Source: Pseudomonas putida (GTDB lineage Bacteria; Pseudomonadota; Gammaproteobacteria; Pseudomonadales; Pseudomonadaceae). Taken from it: DNA of 64,000 nt. Both the position numbers and the translations under genes were made by a program. The notes beneath the pieces were generated by a model, which was given only the letters and a program-made list of their open reading frames with translations, was not told the DNA's origin and searched no databases. The stretch is taken from NCBI GenBank assembly GCA_029953615.1, contig CP124529.1, positions 5,668,494 to 5,732,493 on the forward strand, in the 5' to 3' direction. Shown piece after piece: positions 1 through 9,185 of the stretch. The stretch's first letter is position 1, and every line of letters begins with the position of its first letter.

Positions 1-337
1 CCACGCCGGCCAGCAGCACCAGGGCCGGCCCCGGGCACACCCCGGCCAGCCCCCAACCGATGCCGAAGATCAGGCTGCCGCCCACCAGCCGTCCGTCAAT
101 GTCACGCCGGGCAGGCAACTGCATCGCGCCGCCGAGCAAGGCCACAGCATGTCGACGCGCCCAGGCCATGGGCAGCAGGGCAACACCGATGGCTCCCACC
201 ATGACCAGTGCCAGTGACGGGTCCCACTGCCCGGCGAGGTCGAGAAACCCCAGTACCTTGGCAGGATTCGCCATGCCCGACAGCAGCAACCCCATGCCGA
301 ACAGCAACCCCGCGATGAATGCGCTGATACGGGTCAT
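1..337 (-). CDS. YeeE/YedE-type (DUF6691) membrane transporter half, partial
   Basis: The 3' end runs off the window. The 112 visible residues start MTRISAFIAG and hold the family features: a hydrophobic GLLFGMGLLLSGMANPAKV segment and, near the cut, GIGWGLAGVCPGPALV, whose cysteine sits in the conserved G-x-C-x-G-P loop. The family forms sulfur-compound (thiosulfate-like) import channels in the inner membrane, often split in two consecutive genes as here. The start is the ATG 1 base beyond the stop of the upstream half gene, so the two are translationally coupled. The exact substrate is not readable from the sequence. Confidence 0.8.
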   Translation of the reverse strand, partial: MTRISAFIAGLLFGMGLLLSGMANPAKVLGFLDLAGQWDPSLALVMVGAIGVALLPMAWARRHAVALLGGAMQLPARRDIDGRLVGGSLIFGIGWGLAGVCPGPALVLLAGV

Positions 338-338
338 T

Positions 339-776
339 TCATGCTCCTGGGAATAGGTGACGAACCACGAAGACCGTGGCAAAGCCAGCCGCCATGAAGC
401 ACAACGTCGCCACTGCCGAGCGCGGGGACAGGCGAGACAGGCCGCACACCCCATGGCCGCTGGTGCAGCCACTGCCATACCGGGTACCCAGGCCCACCAG
501 AAGCCCCGCGACCATGAGCAACCAGGGGGCCGTACTGAAATGCACCGGCGGCATCGCCGAGAACACTCGCCACAACAGTGGCGCCGCAATGATGCCCAGC
601 AGGAACGACAGCTTCTCGCCTCGCCCTCCCCCCTCGCGCTGCAACAGCGAGCCGAGCAGGCCACTGATGCCGGCAATGCGCCCGTTCGCCACCACGAACA
701 GCCCGGCGGCCAGGCCGATCAGTGCCCCACCTGCCAGTGCCGACCACGGTGTGAAGGCAGCCATATCAACATGCAT
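339..776 (-). CDS. YeeE/YedE family transporter, first half
   Basis: The 145-aa membrane protein contains ALAGGALIGLAAGLFVV near the N-terminus and RYGSGCTSGHGVCGLSR in the C-terminal half, the cysteine-bearing signature loop of YeeE/YedE transporters. I chose the ATG at 776 because GGGAG lies 7 bases upstream; the reading frame stays open to 875 but without a comparable ribosome site. It forms an operon with the following half gene (spacing 1 base). The family is linked to uptake of thiosulfate or related sulfur species; no metabolic neighbour here specifies the substrate. Confidence 0.85.
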   Translation of the reverse strand: MHVDMAAFTPWSALAGGALIGLAAGLFVVANGRIAGISGLLGSLLQREGGGRGEKLSFLLGIIAAPLLWRVFSAMPPVHFSTAPWLLMVAGLLVGLGTRYGSGCTSGHGVCGLSRLSPRSAVATLCFMAAGFATVFVVRHLFPGA

Positions 777-1014
777 CTCAGTGCTCCCTATCGACCTGCA
801 GAATTGAACCGGCTCCATCTTAACGCCGTGCCTGAACCACCGGAACCACCCCATCGCGGCGCCGCTTCTGCCCATGGACAGCCAATGATTGCTGCTAGAC
901 TTTGGAGACCTGTTCAGGATTCCATGACGCTGGATTGCCGGTTCAGCTCGGCTGAGTTCCGTTGTTCTTCAGGCCTACCTTCTGCACATGACCTTTGCCG
1001 ACAAAGGTGCCGAT

Positions 1015-2434
1015 ATGTCTGAGTCCAGAAAACAGTCGAGCAAACCGCTACCCGAGATCATTGACGACCTCCGTGAAGACAAGGTGTTTCACTCGCGCAA
1101 GGAGCGGCTGGAAGCCGGCAAGCAGTTGCGCGACAGCGTGCCGCGGTCCGCACATGGGGTATGGAAAACCACTTCGAAACACCGCGACCCTGTGCAATTG
1201 CTGGAGCAGTCCAACCGTCACCGGCATCCGGAGCTGGTACCGGTGCGTTATGGTCGCATGCTTCGCAGCCCTTTTACCTTCCTGCGCGGCTCGGCAGGCT
1301 TGATGGCGCGCGACCTCGCCACACTCCCCTGCACCGGCATCCGTGTTCAGGCCTGCGGCGATTGCCATCTGCTGAACTTCGGCTTGTTCGCCACCCCTGA
1401 GCGCAACCTGATCTTTGATATCAACGATTTCGACGAGACGCTGCCTGCCCCGTGGGAGTGGGACATCAAACGGTTGGCGGTAAGTTTTGCCGTCGCGTCC
1501 CTGGGACAACCGGCTTGACAGCAAGCTAGCCCGGCAGCTCGCCATGGCGTGTGTGAGTGCCTACCGCACGCGCATGCGGGAGCTGTCGCAAATGAGCCCG
1601 CTGGACATATGGTACGACCGGCTGGATGCGCAAACGCTGATCGACATGGCCCCCAGCCCGAAATACCGCAAGGCACGTGAAGAGTTGATGGCCAAAGCCC
1701 GGACCCGCATCGGCGATTACCTCTATCCGCAGATCAGCGACGAAGTCGGTGGCAGGCGCCGTCTGGTCGACCAGCCGCCCATCCTGTTCCATGTTCATGA
1801 AAGCGGGTTCGCCGAGCGTGTGAAGCTGGCGCTTGAAGACTACCGCGCTTCCCTGCTACCCGAGCGACGCGTTCTCTATGACCGGTATCGCCTGGAAGAC
1901 TTTGCAGTAAAGGCAGTAGGGATTGGCAGCGTAGGCACTTTCTGCTTCGTCGGTTTGTTTTTCTCGGCAGAGAACAATCCGTTGCTGCTGCAATTCAAGG
2001 AAGCCTGCCCGTCAGTGCTGGCGCCCTATGCCGGCAACAGCGAGTTCATCAACCAGGGGCAGCGCGTGGTCACCGGGCAACGGCTCTCGCAATCGGCCAG
2101 CGATATTTTCCTCGGCTGGACCGAGGGCAGCAAAGGCCGGCAGTTCTATGTCCGGCAGTTGCGCGACATGAAGATGTCATTGCCGGTCGAAGGCGCGACC
2201 TTCGAGCAGATGAAAATGTATGCACAGGTCTGCGGCATGACCCTGGCGCGCGCGCATGCCAAGTCAGGTGACGCCGCATTGATCAGTGGCTACCTTGGTA
2301 AGTCGCAGGTGTTCGATCAGGCCATTGGCGATTTTGCCCTGGCCTATGCGGGTCAGAATGCCAAGGATTACGCCGCGCTGGTCAATGCCGAAAAGAAAGG
2401 AAGGATCAAAGCGCTTCGCGAGGTCGACGATTAG
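1015..2434 (+). pseudogene. DUF2252 protein, interrupted by a one-base frameshift
   Basis: The N-terminal part (from MSESRKQSSK) shows typical DUF2252 features: ACGDCHLLNFGLF, then FDINDFDETLPAPWEWDIKRL. The frame is lost about position 1500 and recovered in another frame (…NRLDSKLARQLAMAC…) to the natural end at 2434. Removing one T from the CCCTGGG at about 1501-1506 restores a continuous protein (…VASRDNRLDSK…) of about 472 aa, the normal family length. The start at 1015 has AAAGGTG 7 bases upstream. DUF2252 proteins have a kinase-like fold of unknown substrate. Either a recent mutation or a sequencing error. Confidence 0.85.
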
Positions 2435-2491
2435 CCGTCGTCGAACTTGGCGTTTGCACAGTTCCACTTGCATTGACCTGGATGCGAGAAG

Positions 2492-3598
2492 ATGAAACAG
2501 CAGGTTTTTTCCATAGCGCACGCAAACGTGGCGGCTTGCCAGCGGGCAGTGCTTGTCGCAGCCACCGTGTTCATGGCCGCCTGTTCGACCTTGGGGCCCA
2601 CCACGATCGAGCGTGATCGGACAGACTACGCGGGCGTGATAGCCACGACCTGGAAAGAGCAAACCTTGCTGAACATCGTGAAACTGCGGTACGCCGACGC
2701 TCCCGTCTATCTGGAAATCTCATCGGTGATAAGTTCCACCGCCATACAGAGCCAGGTGAGTCTTTCCGCCAGCTGGTTCAGCGGTTTGCCTGCCGACGGC
2801 ACCAGCCAGGCAATCGGCGCGTCCGGCCTCTATACCGACCGGCCCACCATCAGTTACACGCCGCTGTCTGGCGAGCGATTTTCCCGTTACTTGCTGACCC
2901 CCCTTTCACCGGCGGCGATATTCTCACTGATTCAGGCAGGCTATCCGGTCGACCGCGTACTGCACCTGACCACACGCGCCGCGAACGGCCTCTACAACCG
3001 TTCAGCCTCGCCGTCTCGATTACGTGCTGCAGACCCCCGGTTCTACGCCGTACTGGATGCGCTGCGCCGCATTCAGCGCTCGGAAAAGCTCGGCATGCGT
3101 ATCAGTCAACGCGCGGGGGCTGACAGTGAGTTGCTGCTGATTGACGACGCGAGGTCGCAAAGCCTTGAAGACGACCGACGCCTGGTCCGCGAGTACCTGC
3201 ATCTGCAACGCGACGAAAATGTCCTGCACCTTACCTTTGGTTCGGTCCAGAGGTCCGATACCGAGGTCGCCCTGCTGACCCGCTCGATGTCGGAAATCTT
3301 CGCTGAAATCGCCGCCACACTCGAAGCCCCGCCCGTGCATGTGCAGGAAGGCCGGGCCAATCCCGAGCCGGCCCTTCCCGTTGTCAGCGCATGGGATGCA
3401 CCCTTGGTGCGCATACATTCCAGCGCACGACAGCCGAGCGATGCCTATGCCGCCGTGCACTATCGCGATTACTGGTTCTGGATCGACGACCGTGACATGC
3501 AATCGAAATCCGAATTCCTGTTCATCCTCGTGTTGCTCTCGCTGGCCGAAACAGGGGTCGCTCCAGAGGTGCCCGTGATCACCATCCCGGCCAATTAA
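2492..3598 (+). CDS. Outer-membrane-type lipoprotein of unknown function
   Basis: The 368-aa protein has a hydrophobic leader ending in a lipobox (VFMAAC, Cys about residue 31), so it should be lipid-anchored. The mature part begins STLGPTTIERDRTDY and contains TTWKEQTLLNIVKLRYADAP, a motif that recurs in pseudomonad hypothetical lipoproteins. No catalytic motif is apparent. It lies 57 bases after the DUF2252 gene on the same strand and could be co-transcribed. It converges with the binding-protein gene on the other strand, overlapping by 4 bases at the 3' ends. Confidence 0.7.
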   Translation: MKQQVFSIAHANVAACQRAVLVAATVFMAACSTLGPTTIERDRTDYAGVIATTWKEQTLLNIVKLRYADAPVYLEISSVISSTAIQSQVSLSASWFSGLPADGTSQAIGASGLYTDRPTISYTPLSGERFSRYLLTPLSPAAIFSLIQAGYPVDRVLHLTTRAANGLYNRSASPSRLRAADPRFYAVLDALRRIQRSEKLGMRISQRAGADSELLLIDDARSQSLEDDRRLVREYLHLQRDENVLHLTFGSVQRSDTEVALLTRSMSEIFAEIAATLEAPPVHVQEGRANPEPALPVVSAWDAPLVRIHSSARQPSDAYAAVHYRDYWFWIDDRDMQSKSEFLFILVLLSLAETGVAPEVPVITIPAN

Positions 3599-4509
3599 TC
3601 AGGTAACGGATACAGGCTTTGCAGCAGCCGGTCCTGGTCGGAAAGCGGGCCCAGATAACGAACGAACAACGCCTCGCCCTGAGCCCCGGACAGCACCTTG
3701 CTCAAGGCGCTGTCGACCAGCAGCCGAAACGCGTCATCGCCCCGACGCATCGGCAGCGCTACCCGGCTCATGACGAACAGACGATCCGGTACCACCAGCT
3801 GTTCCCGTTCGGCCTGCCGGGCCTGCAGCGCGAGCAGGATGACCCGGTCTGCGAAGAAGGCATCAACCTTGCGTTCGGCCACACGCCGTACGCCCTCCTC
3901 ATAGGTCGAAACCTCCTCCAACGTGGATTGCAAGCCCAGCTGGCGTATCCGCGCCTGCACCCAGCGACTACTCAACGACCCCCGCAGTACCGCAAAGCTA
4001 TGCTTGCTCAACCCCGCGTTGATCGTCGCCCGCCAACGTGGGCCGTTGTCGCCCGACCGGCCACTGAGCGGCCCCAACAAGGCATCCGGCGCATCGCGCC
4101 TTACCAGCACAGCCAGGCCAGAGGTGAACACCGGAATGGAAAAATCTGCAGCACCGCGACGGCTGACGGTTTCCACCATCGGTGTGCACAGCAGGTCGAT
4201 GTCTCCCGCCGCCACGGCTGCAAGGCCCTGTGACTCTGGCAGGGCGCGCCAGCGCACCTGCAGGTCGGCCATTGCTGGCAACTGGCGAAGGTGTTCGGCG
4301 ACTGCATTGCACAGTTCCACGGCATACCCTTGCGGGGCCTGCTCGCTGCCTGACGAGAACGGCGCGAAGCCTTCCACGTAGCCAAGGCTGAGCACCTGGC
4401 TGTCACGCAGGCGGTCCAGCCCTTCGGCAGCGACCACCTGGCCGTCCATCGCCCCGCTCAGGAGCAGGCTCGCAAGGCATGCACCGGCCAGTTTCGACAG
4501 GTTGATCAT
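3595..4509 (-). CDS. Periplasmic amino-acid-type solute-binding protein
   Basis: The 304-aa protein has a signal peptide (MINLSKLAGACLASLLL…VVAAEG) followed by an SBP_bac_3 fold: LSLGYVEGFAPFSSG, PQGYAVELCNAVAEHL, and AVAAGDIDLLCTPMVET. These are hallmarks of glutamate/aspartate-type receptors. It is coupled to the upstream permease (ATGA overlap at 4506-4509), which is a secondary APC transporter rather than an ABC permease. The binding protein may therefore act as a sensor or scavenger rather than as part of a classical ABC importer. The start at 4509 overlaps the permease stop; the frame stays open upstream but inside that gene. Confidence 0.8.
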   Translation of the reverse strand: MINLSKLAGACLASLLLSGAMDGQVVAAEGLDRLRDSQVLSLGYVEGFAPFSSGSEQAPQGYAVELCNAVAEHLRQLPAMADLQVRWRALPESQGLAAVAAGDIDLLCTPMVETVSRRGAADFSIPVFTSGLAVLVRRDAPDALLGPLSGRSGDNGPRWRATINAGLSKHSFAVLRGSLSSRWVQARIRQLGLQSTLEEVSTYEEGVRRVAERKVDAFFADRVILLALQARQAEREQLVVPDRLFVMSRVALPMRRGDDAFRLLVDSALSKVLSGAQGEALFVRYLGPLSDQDRLLQSLYPLPD

Positions 4510-5837
4510 GATGCACCTCCGATCATGTCCAGGGCCTTGACGAAACGCTTGGCGATAAAGCCGAACAGCAGATAACCCAGCGCCATGATCAACGCAGCGC
4601 CGAACACCGCTTCCAGGCCCGAGGCATAAAGCGCATAGAAGCAATAACACACCGCAAGCACCATGATTGCGGCGTTGCGGCGAAAAATCGCCATCTCGAC
4701 CTGTGCCTTGTACATGATCACCAGCAGCCCGGTCAGCGAGGTGATGTAGGGAATGATATTGGTCACGGCAGCCAGGTTGACCAGTTTGCTGAACTGGGCG
4801 CTGGCGTTTGGCGAGAGCGTCGACAGCGCAATCAGGCTCTGCAGGACGGCGCAGGTCAGCATGCCGGCCAGCGGCACGCCGCGTGCCGTGGTGCGGGTGA
4901 AAAGCCGTGGGAACAGGCCCTGCCCGGCGGTGACCTTGGCGGTTTCAGCCAAGGTGAATTGCCAGCCCAGCAACGAGCCGACACAGGCGATCACCGCCAA
5001 TGCCATGATGATGTTGCCGACGCTGTCATTGAACATCCGTGCATACACCATGGCGAAAGGTGCACTGGCATTGGCCAGGTCCGGGTTGGGCACGATGCCT
5101 TGAATGACCGTGGTTGAGAGTATGTACACCACCGCTGCACCCAGGGTGCCGAACAGACAGGCCAGGGGCACGTTGCGCTTCGGGTTTTCCACCGCATCGG
5201 AGTTTTGCGCGGCTGATTCCATGCCCAGGAATGCCCATAGCGTCAGCGGGATGCTACTGGTAACGGCATGTGCGACAGGTATATCTCCTGGGTTCCAGGC
5301 TTCCTGGAAAAGCTTGGGGCTGAACCAGTACCAACCGATCAGGCTCAGGCCGGCAACGGGTACGATCACGCCCCATACACTGATGGCGCCCAGCCGGCCG
5401 GTGATGTCGGCGCCGCCAAGGTTGGCCAGTGTGGTAAACCAGATCAGCATGACCGCCCCCGCCAGCAGCGGTATGGCACCACTCCCGAGCCAGGGAAAGA
5501 ACGGCGTGAGGTAGCCCACGGCGGAGATACCGATGGCCACGTTGCCGATCATCAATGAAAGAAAGTAAAGGTACGAGCACAAGAAGAATGCCGACTTGCC
5601 ATGGGCTTCCTCACTGTAGGCAGACATGCCGCCAGAGCGCGTGCAGTAGATACCGCATTGAGCGAAACAGTAGGCGATAGCCATCGAGCCCACTGCCGTG
5701 ACAAGCCAGGACAGCAGCGACACCGCGCCGATCTGTGCCATGCTCGCCGGCAGCATGATGATGCCCGAACCCATCATGTTCACCGTTACCAGGGTCGTGA
5801 GCCCGACCAGGCCCATCTTTTTTGCTGGATCACTCAT
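4506..5837 (-). CDS. APC-family amino acid/polyamine antiporter (PotE-like)
   Basis: The 443-aa protein has about 12 hydrophobic segments. The first carries the APC signature TVNMMGSGIIMLPA. Other family marks are YCTRSGGMSAYSEEAHGK and LWAFLGMESAAQNSDAVENP. It resembles PotE/CadB/ArcD-type exchangers (putrescine-ornithine, lysine-cadaverine), which swap an amino acid for its amine in the inner membrane. The start at 5837 follows GGGAGAG. It is coupled to the solute-binding protein downstream. No decarboxylase is adjacent, so the exchanged pair cannot be fixed. Confidence 0.8.
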   Translation of the reverse strand: MSDPAKKMGLVGLTTLVTVNMMGSGIIMLPASMAQIGAVSLLSWLVTAVGSMAIAYCFAQCGIYCTRSGGMSAYSEEAHGKSAFFLCSYLYFLSLMIGNVAIGISAVGYLTPFFPWLGSGAIPLLAGAVMLIWFTTLANLGGADITGRLGAISVWGVIVPVAGLSLIGWYWFSPKLFQEAWNPGDIPVAHAVTSSIPLTLWAFLGMESAAQNSDAVENPKRNVPLACLFGTLGAAVVYILSTTVIQGIVPNPDLANASAPFAMVYARMFNDSVGNIIMALAVIACVGSLLGWQFTLAETAKVTAGQGLFPRLFTRTTARGVPLAGMLTCAVLQSLIALSTLSPNASAQFSKLVNLAAVTNIIPYITSLTGLLVIMYKAQVEMAIFRRNAAIMVLAVCYCFYALYASGLEAVFGAALIMALGYLLFGFIAKRFVKALDMIGGAS

Positions 5838-5892
5838 GATGCTCTCCCGCGCGTACATGTCTCGATAAAGCCGGTCGGTTCCCTGCCACACC

Positions 5893-7086
5893 TCATTCTC
5901 GTGCGCTGCGCCCCAACCGCCGCGCACCCGGCACTGCACTCACCCCGTGCAATACCACGCTGAGCAGGACGCACGCGATGGTGCACGCGATGATCGTGCC
6001 ACCCTCTTGCAACGGCGTGTCCAGTATCAATATCGCGAAAACGATGGATGCAAGGCCACGGGGGCCGAACCAGCCGATGAACAGGCGGCTCTCGGCGCTG
6101 AGTGAGCTCCCTGCCAGGCTGAGCCAGACAGGCAGCATCCGCACCAGAGACAGGCTCGATAGTGCGTAGAACCAGACCGAGGGCGCCATGATCTGCGAAG
6201 CCTTGGGCGCCACGTAGGCGCCAAACACCACCCAGGTCAGCAACGATAGCGCTTCACCGCATGACTCGCCGGTGACCAGCAACGGCTGCGTTTCCCGCTT
6301 GAACAAATAACCTGTCAGCAACCCTGCGCAGAACGCGGCGATGAAGCCGCTGCCCCCCAGTGCCTGGGCGCAAGCGAAACTCAGCAACGCCAGCGCGGGC
6401 ATCACCAGTTGCTGCCAGGCCTCGATTTGCAGGCAATGGCGTTGCGACAGACGTAGCAACCCGCCCACCAACAGCGCAAGCGCCGCCCCCGTGAGAACAC
6501 CGATCCCCAACTCCTCCAGGAAGAAGTAGCCCGCCAGGGCAAAAGGCATCGTCGAGCGAGCCTCCGTCAACAATGCCAACAGCAAGAGTAGTACCGGCAC
6601 GCAAATGCCGTCGTTCAAGCCGCTTTCGACATTCAGGCTCTCGCGCACATTGGCCGCAACCTCGGGGTTGCTCACGACGGCCTTGCCGAGCGCGGCGTCG
6701 GTCGGGGCCAGGATCGTCGACAACAGCGCCATTTCCAGCCAGGGCATGCTCGGGAACATCAGCCAGGCGGCAAACCAGCCTGCAAGCAGGGTCAGCGGCA
6801 GCCCCAGGGTCAGCAGGCGCAAGGGCAGGCTACGGGATTGGCGCAATTGGGCCAGGTTGGCCTTGGCGGCATCATTGAACAGGACGATCGAGAGGGTAAG
6901 CTCGGCCAGCAGGCGAAGATCGTTGCGGTCCAGCGAAAGGTTCAACAAGCCAAGCCCGGAGGGCCCTGCCACCAGGCCTGCCAGCAGAAACAACAGCGGA
7001 CCATTGACAGGTTTGGACTCAAGCGCGCCGGCCAGGCTGGCGTACAGCACCAGCAAGGCGGCCAGAACAGCCAGGTTCTGATACAT
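5893..7086 (-). CDS. CPA1-type cation:proton antiporter (NhaP-like)
   Basis: The 397-aa inner-membrane protein has about 12 hydrophobic segments. It contains the CPA1 motifs LFNDAAKANL and ILAPTDAALGKAVVSNPEV followed by ESLNVESGLNDGICVP, the paired-Asp ion-binding region, and late GWFGPRGLASIVFAI. Such proteins exchange Na+ or K+ for H+. The reading frame ends 56 bases upstream of the permease start on the same strand. No FNR-type palindrome is visible upstream, unlike the genes that follow on the map. Confidence 0.85.
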   Translation of the reverse strand: MYQNLAVLAALLVLYASLAGALESKPVNGPLLFLLAGLVAGPSGLGLLNLSLDRNDLRLLAELTLSIVLFNDAAKANLAQLRQSRSLPLRLLTLGLPLTLLAGWFAAWLMFPSMPWLEMALLSTILAPTDAALGKAVVSNPEVAANVRESLNVESGLNDGICVPVLLLLLALLTEARSTMPFALAGYFFLEELGIGVLTGAALALLVGGLLRLSQRHCLQIEAWQQLVMPALALLSFACAQALGGSGFIAAFCAGLLTGYLFKRETQPLLVTGESCGEALSLLTWVVFGAYVAPKASQIMAPSVWFYALSSLSLVRMLPVWLSLAGSSLSAESRLFIGWFGPRGLASIVFAILILDTPLQEGGTIIACTIACVLLSVVLHGVSAVPGARRLGRSARE

Positions 7087-7231
7087 GGCCAGGCCTCGGG
7101 ATCAAAAGCGTATGTAGCAACGCTATCACTGCCCGCGCAGCGCGACGATCTGAAAGGTGGCAGAAGTTATCCTAGGTCAACTCTGCAGGTAATAAAGAGT
7201 CTCACGTGCCGGCAACGGCCGCGCCCCTGCT

Positions 7232-7378
7232 TCAAGAACGAAAGATCTCGAAGGGTTCCACGCGCAGTACTTTGCGAATACCCAGGTAACTGGAGGTACC
7301 GGCAATCAATGAAACCAGGCCAAACGTCAGGCCCAGGTTCCAGAAGGTCACGATGGCGGCGTAGTTGGGCAGGTACGT
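7232..7378 (-). pseudogene. 3' remnant of an ABC-transporter permease (FtsX/DevC-like)
   Basis: The minus strand encodes TYLPNYAAIVTFWNLGLTFG… ending IRKVLRVEPFEIFRS then TGA. A last transmembrane helix followed by KVLRxEP-x5 and a stop is the typical C-terminus of FtsX-like ABC permeases. The frame is closed by a TGA directly upstream (7379-7381), so only about 48 codons survive. It sits in the otherwise empty gap between the antiporter and the first gene of the stress island, marking an old deletion or insertion boundary. Confidence 0.6.
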
Positions 7379-7436
7379 TCATGGTTCAGTCTCGAAAGTA
7401 TATATCCGGACCCTAGCCCGCCTTTGAGCTGCCTGT

Positions 7437-7509
7437 TTGACCTGGATCAGAACCGGCAAACTCAGGCGCCTGGCCGTTACTCGGCTGGCTATCACTTGGC
7501 TTTTATCAA
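7437..7509 (+). promoter_or_regulatory. Two FNR/Anr-type boxes before the phosphoribosyltransferase
   Basis: TTGAC-CTGG-ATCAG at 7437-7450 and TTGGC-TTTT-ATCAA at 7496-7509 match the 14-bp FNR palindrome TTGAT-N4-ATCAA at 8 of 10 fixed positions each. They lie 134 and 75 bases (start to start) before the ATG at 7571. The spacing suits an activator near -41.5 for the downstream one. Confidence 0.65.
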
Positions 7510-7570
7510 GCCCACTTCAAGGTGCACGGGTAGCATTCCGGACAGCGTTATCCAACAAAGGAAAAAGTCC

Positions 7571-8143
7571 ATGAATCGCCCCGCTCCATCGAGGGTCCGC
7601 CTGTATGACGAAGACGATCTGGACAGCGTGCTGCGCTCGATGGCCCGCCAGGCCATGGCCTGCCTGCCTGTGTCCGAAGTGGCGCTGGTAGGCATTCAGC
7701 GGCGTGGCGAGCCGCTGGCGCAGCGCCTGCAACAGCACCTGCAAGCACTGACCGGTGCTGCGCCACTGCCGCTCTACCCGATCAAGGTCAAGCGCTACGC
7801 GGACGACCTCAGCCTCCTGCATGCCCATACCCAACTCACCGAGAACCCTGAACTCGCCAAGCTAGACCTGGCCGCAACCACCTTGCTGGTGGTCGATGAC
7901 GTGCTCTACGAAGGGCACTCTCTGCTACGCACCTGCGCCTACCTCGCCGAACTGGGTGCGCGCCACCTCATCAGCGCGGTACTTGTCGACCGCCACGTCT
8001 GCCGCCAACCAGTGCATGCCGATATCGTCGGCATCCACCTGCAGGTGGCGGCGCAGGATATCGTCGAATGCCATGTTCCACCCTACGAAGGTCAATTCTG
8101 CGTGGAGGTGGTACGCCATGGCCGAACCGGCGATTGCACCTGA
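7571..8143 (+). CDS. Phosphoribosyltransferase, PyrR-like
   Basis: The 190-aa type I phosphoribosyltransferase carries the PRPP-binding loop TTLLVVDDVLYEGHSL at about residues 109-124 and an N-terminal VGIQRRGEPLAQRL segment, which resembles PyrR (uracil phosphoribosyltransferase/pyr attenuator). PyrR normally sits with pyrimidine genes. Here it lies alone between FNR boxes and a universal stress gene, suggesting nucleobase salvage under low oxygen. Start at the ATG 7571; the frame is open further upstream but the FNR boxes there would then be coding. It converges with the next gene, 1 base apart. Confidence 0.8.
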   Translation: MNRPAPSRVRLYDEDDLDSVLRSMARQAMACLPVSEVALVGIQRRGEPLAQRLQQHLQALTGAAPLPLYPIKVKRYADDLSLLHAHTQLTENPELAKLDLAATTLLVVDDVLYEGHSLLRTCAYLAELGARHLISAVLVDRHVCRQPVHADIVGIHLQVAAQDIVECHVPPYEGQFCVEVVRHGRTGDCT

Positions 8144-8144
8144 T

Positions 8145-9023
8145 TCAACTGCCGGGTGCGGGCCTGATCGTCAGGATGCTGCACGGCGCATGGCTGACAA
8201 GCCGCTCGGTGGTATCGCCGATCAGCTTGGCCCACCGCCTGGCCTGCACGGCACCGACCACCACCACATCGGCCCCCAGCGCAGCGATATGGGACTTGAT
8301 GACGCGCAACGGGGCACCTTCGCTGAAGAACCGATGGCTGTGGGCGATGCCATGGGCATCGGCCAACGCATCGAACGGCAACTGCAGTGATTCACGCACT
8401 TCGTCCGCCCAAGGGCCGGCGAGGCCAGGGTTGGCCAGCATGGCGATTGGCAGGTCGTACGCCGAAAGCAGGTTCAACTGGCCCTGGCATTGCACCGCCA
8501 GTTGCTGACCGGCAACGACCAGCGCGTCATTGAGCGGCGAGGGTTGGGAGACATCCACCGCGACCAGCACGTTAGCTGGCATGGCCGGGGCATTGGCCGG
8601 CACGAACATCAACGGCACCTCGCTCGCATGCAGCAGCATCTGGTCAAGCGAGGTCCGGGCCAGCTGATCGATCAACGAACAGCCCGGGCAGGCCTTGATC
8701 ACCAGGTCAGGCGCGTAGCGGGCGATGCAGGCTGGTAACAGGTCGCGGGGATTAGTGGTTTCCACGGCCTCGAAACCTGGGCGTGCCCCACTTGCCGGTT
8801 GTTCGTCAAGCAGCGCCTTGAGCTCTGTGCTGAAGTGCACGAAGGAAACGGAAGGCAGCGGAGTTGCCTGCAACTCGTGGCGCAGACGCAGTTCGCCGGG
8901 TTCATGGATACCCAGCACCTGCAGGGCAGCGCCAGACGCCGAAGCCAAGGCCATGGCCCGGGACAGCGCGGCATTGGCCTGAACCTCGGTCATGATCAGC
9001 AGAATCCGGCGATACGGGTTCAT
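8145..9023 (-). CDS. Universal stress protein, two Usp domains
   Basis: The 292-aa protein has two Usp repeats: the first from MNPYRRILLIMTE, the second starting near ANVLVAVDVSQPSPLN. The C-terminal ATP-loop region reads VVVGAVQARRWAKLIGDTTERLVSH followed by CSILTIRP, the G-x2-G-x9-G-S/T type signature in degenerate form. Tandem Usp proteins of the UspE type support survival in oxygen or carbon limitation. It is divergent from the next Usp gene, with a perfect FNR box between them. Start at 9023, 70 bases from that box. Confidence 0.85.
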   Translation of the reverse strand: MNPYRRILLIMTEVQANAALSRAMALASASGAALQVLGIHEPGELRLRHELQATPLPSVSFVHFSTELKALLDEQPASGARPGFEAVETTNPRDLLPACIARYAPDLVIKACPGCSLIDQLARTSLDQMLLHASEVPLMFVPANAPAMPANVLVAVDVSQPSPLNDALVVAGQQLAVQCQGQLNLLSAYDLPIAMLANPGLAGPWADEVRESLQLPFDALADAHGIAHSHRFFSEGAPLRVIKSHIAALGADVVVVGAVQARRWAKLIGDTTERLVSHAPCSILTIRPAPGS

Positions 9024-9092
9024 CGGCCACCTCCCGGCGCGGCTGTTGGCTGGCGTACGCTTGTCATTATCGAAGCAGTTGCCGGTTCGTTC

Positions 9093-9106
9093 TTGATAAA
9101 AATCAA
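9093..9106 (+). promoter_or_regulatory. Perfect FNR/Anr box shared by divergent Usp genes
   Basis: TTGATAAAAATCAA is an exact match to the FNR/Anr palindrome. It is 70 bases from the ATG of the minus-strand Usp gene and 80 bases from the ATG of the plus-strand Usp gene, so it can serve both. Confidence 0.85.
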
Positions 9107-9185
9107 GGCCCCCAGGCGCCATCGCGCCACCCTAGGCCTGAACCCGTAAGCCGTCATCGCGGCGGCCATCACTGCGGAGGCCATC

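Noticed and set aside
334..747. Open frame overlapping the YeeE/YedE gene on the same strand
   Set aside because: Overlaps the real gene almost wholly in another frame and has Arg/Gly/Pro-rich shadow composition.
7141..7200. FNR box before the CPA1 antiporter
   Set aside because: No sequence close to TTGAT-N4-ATCAA upstream of 7086.
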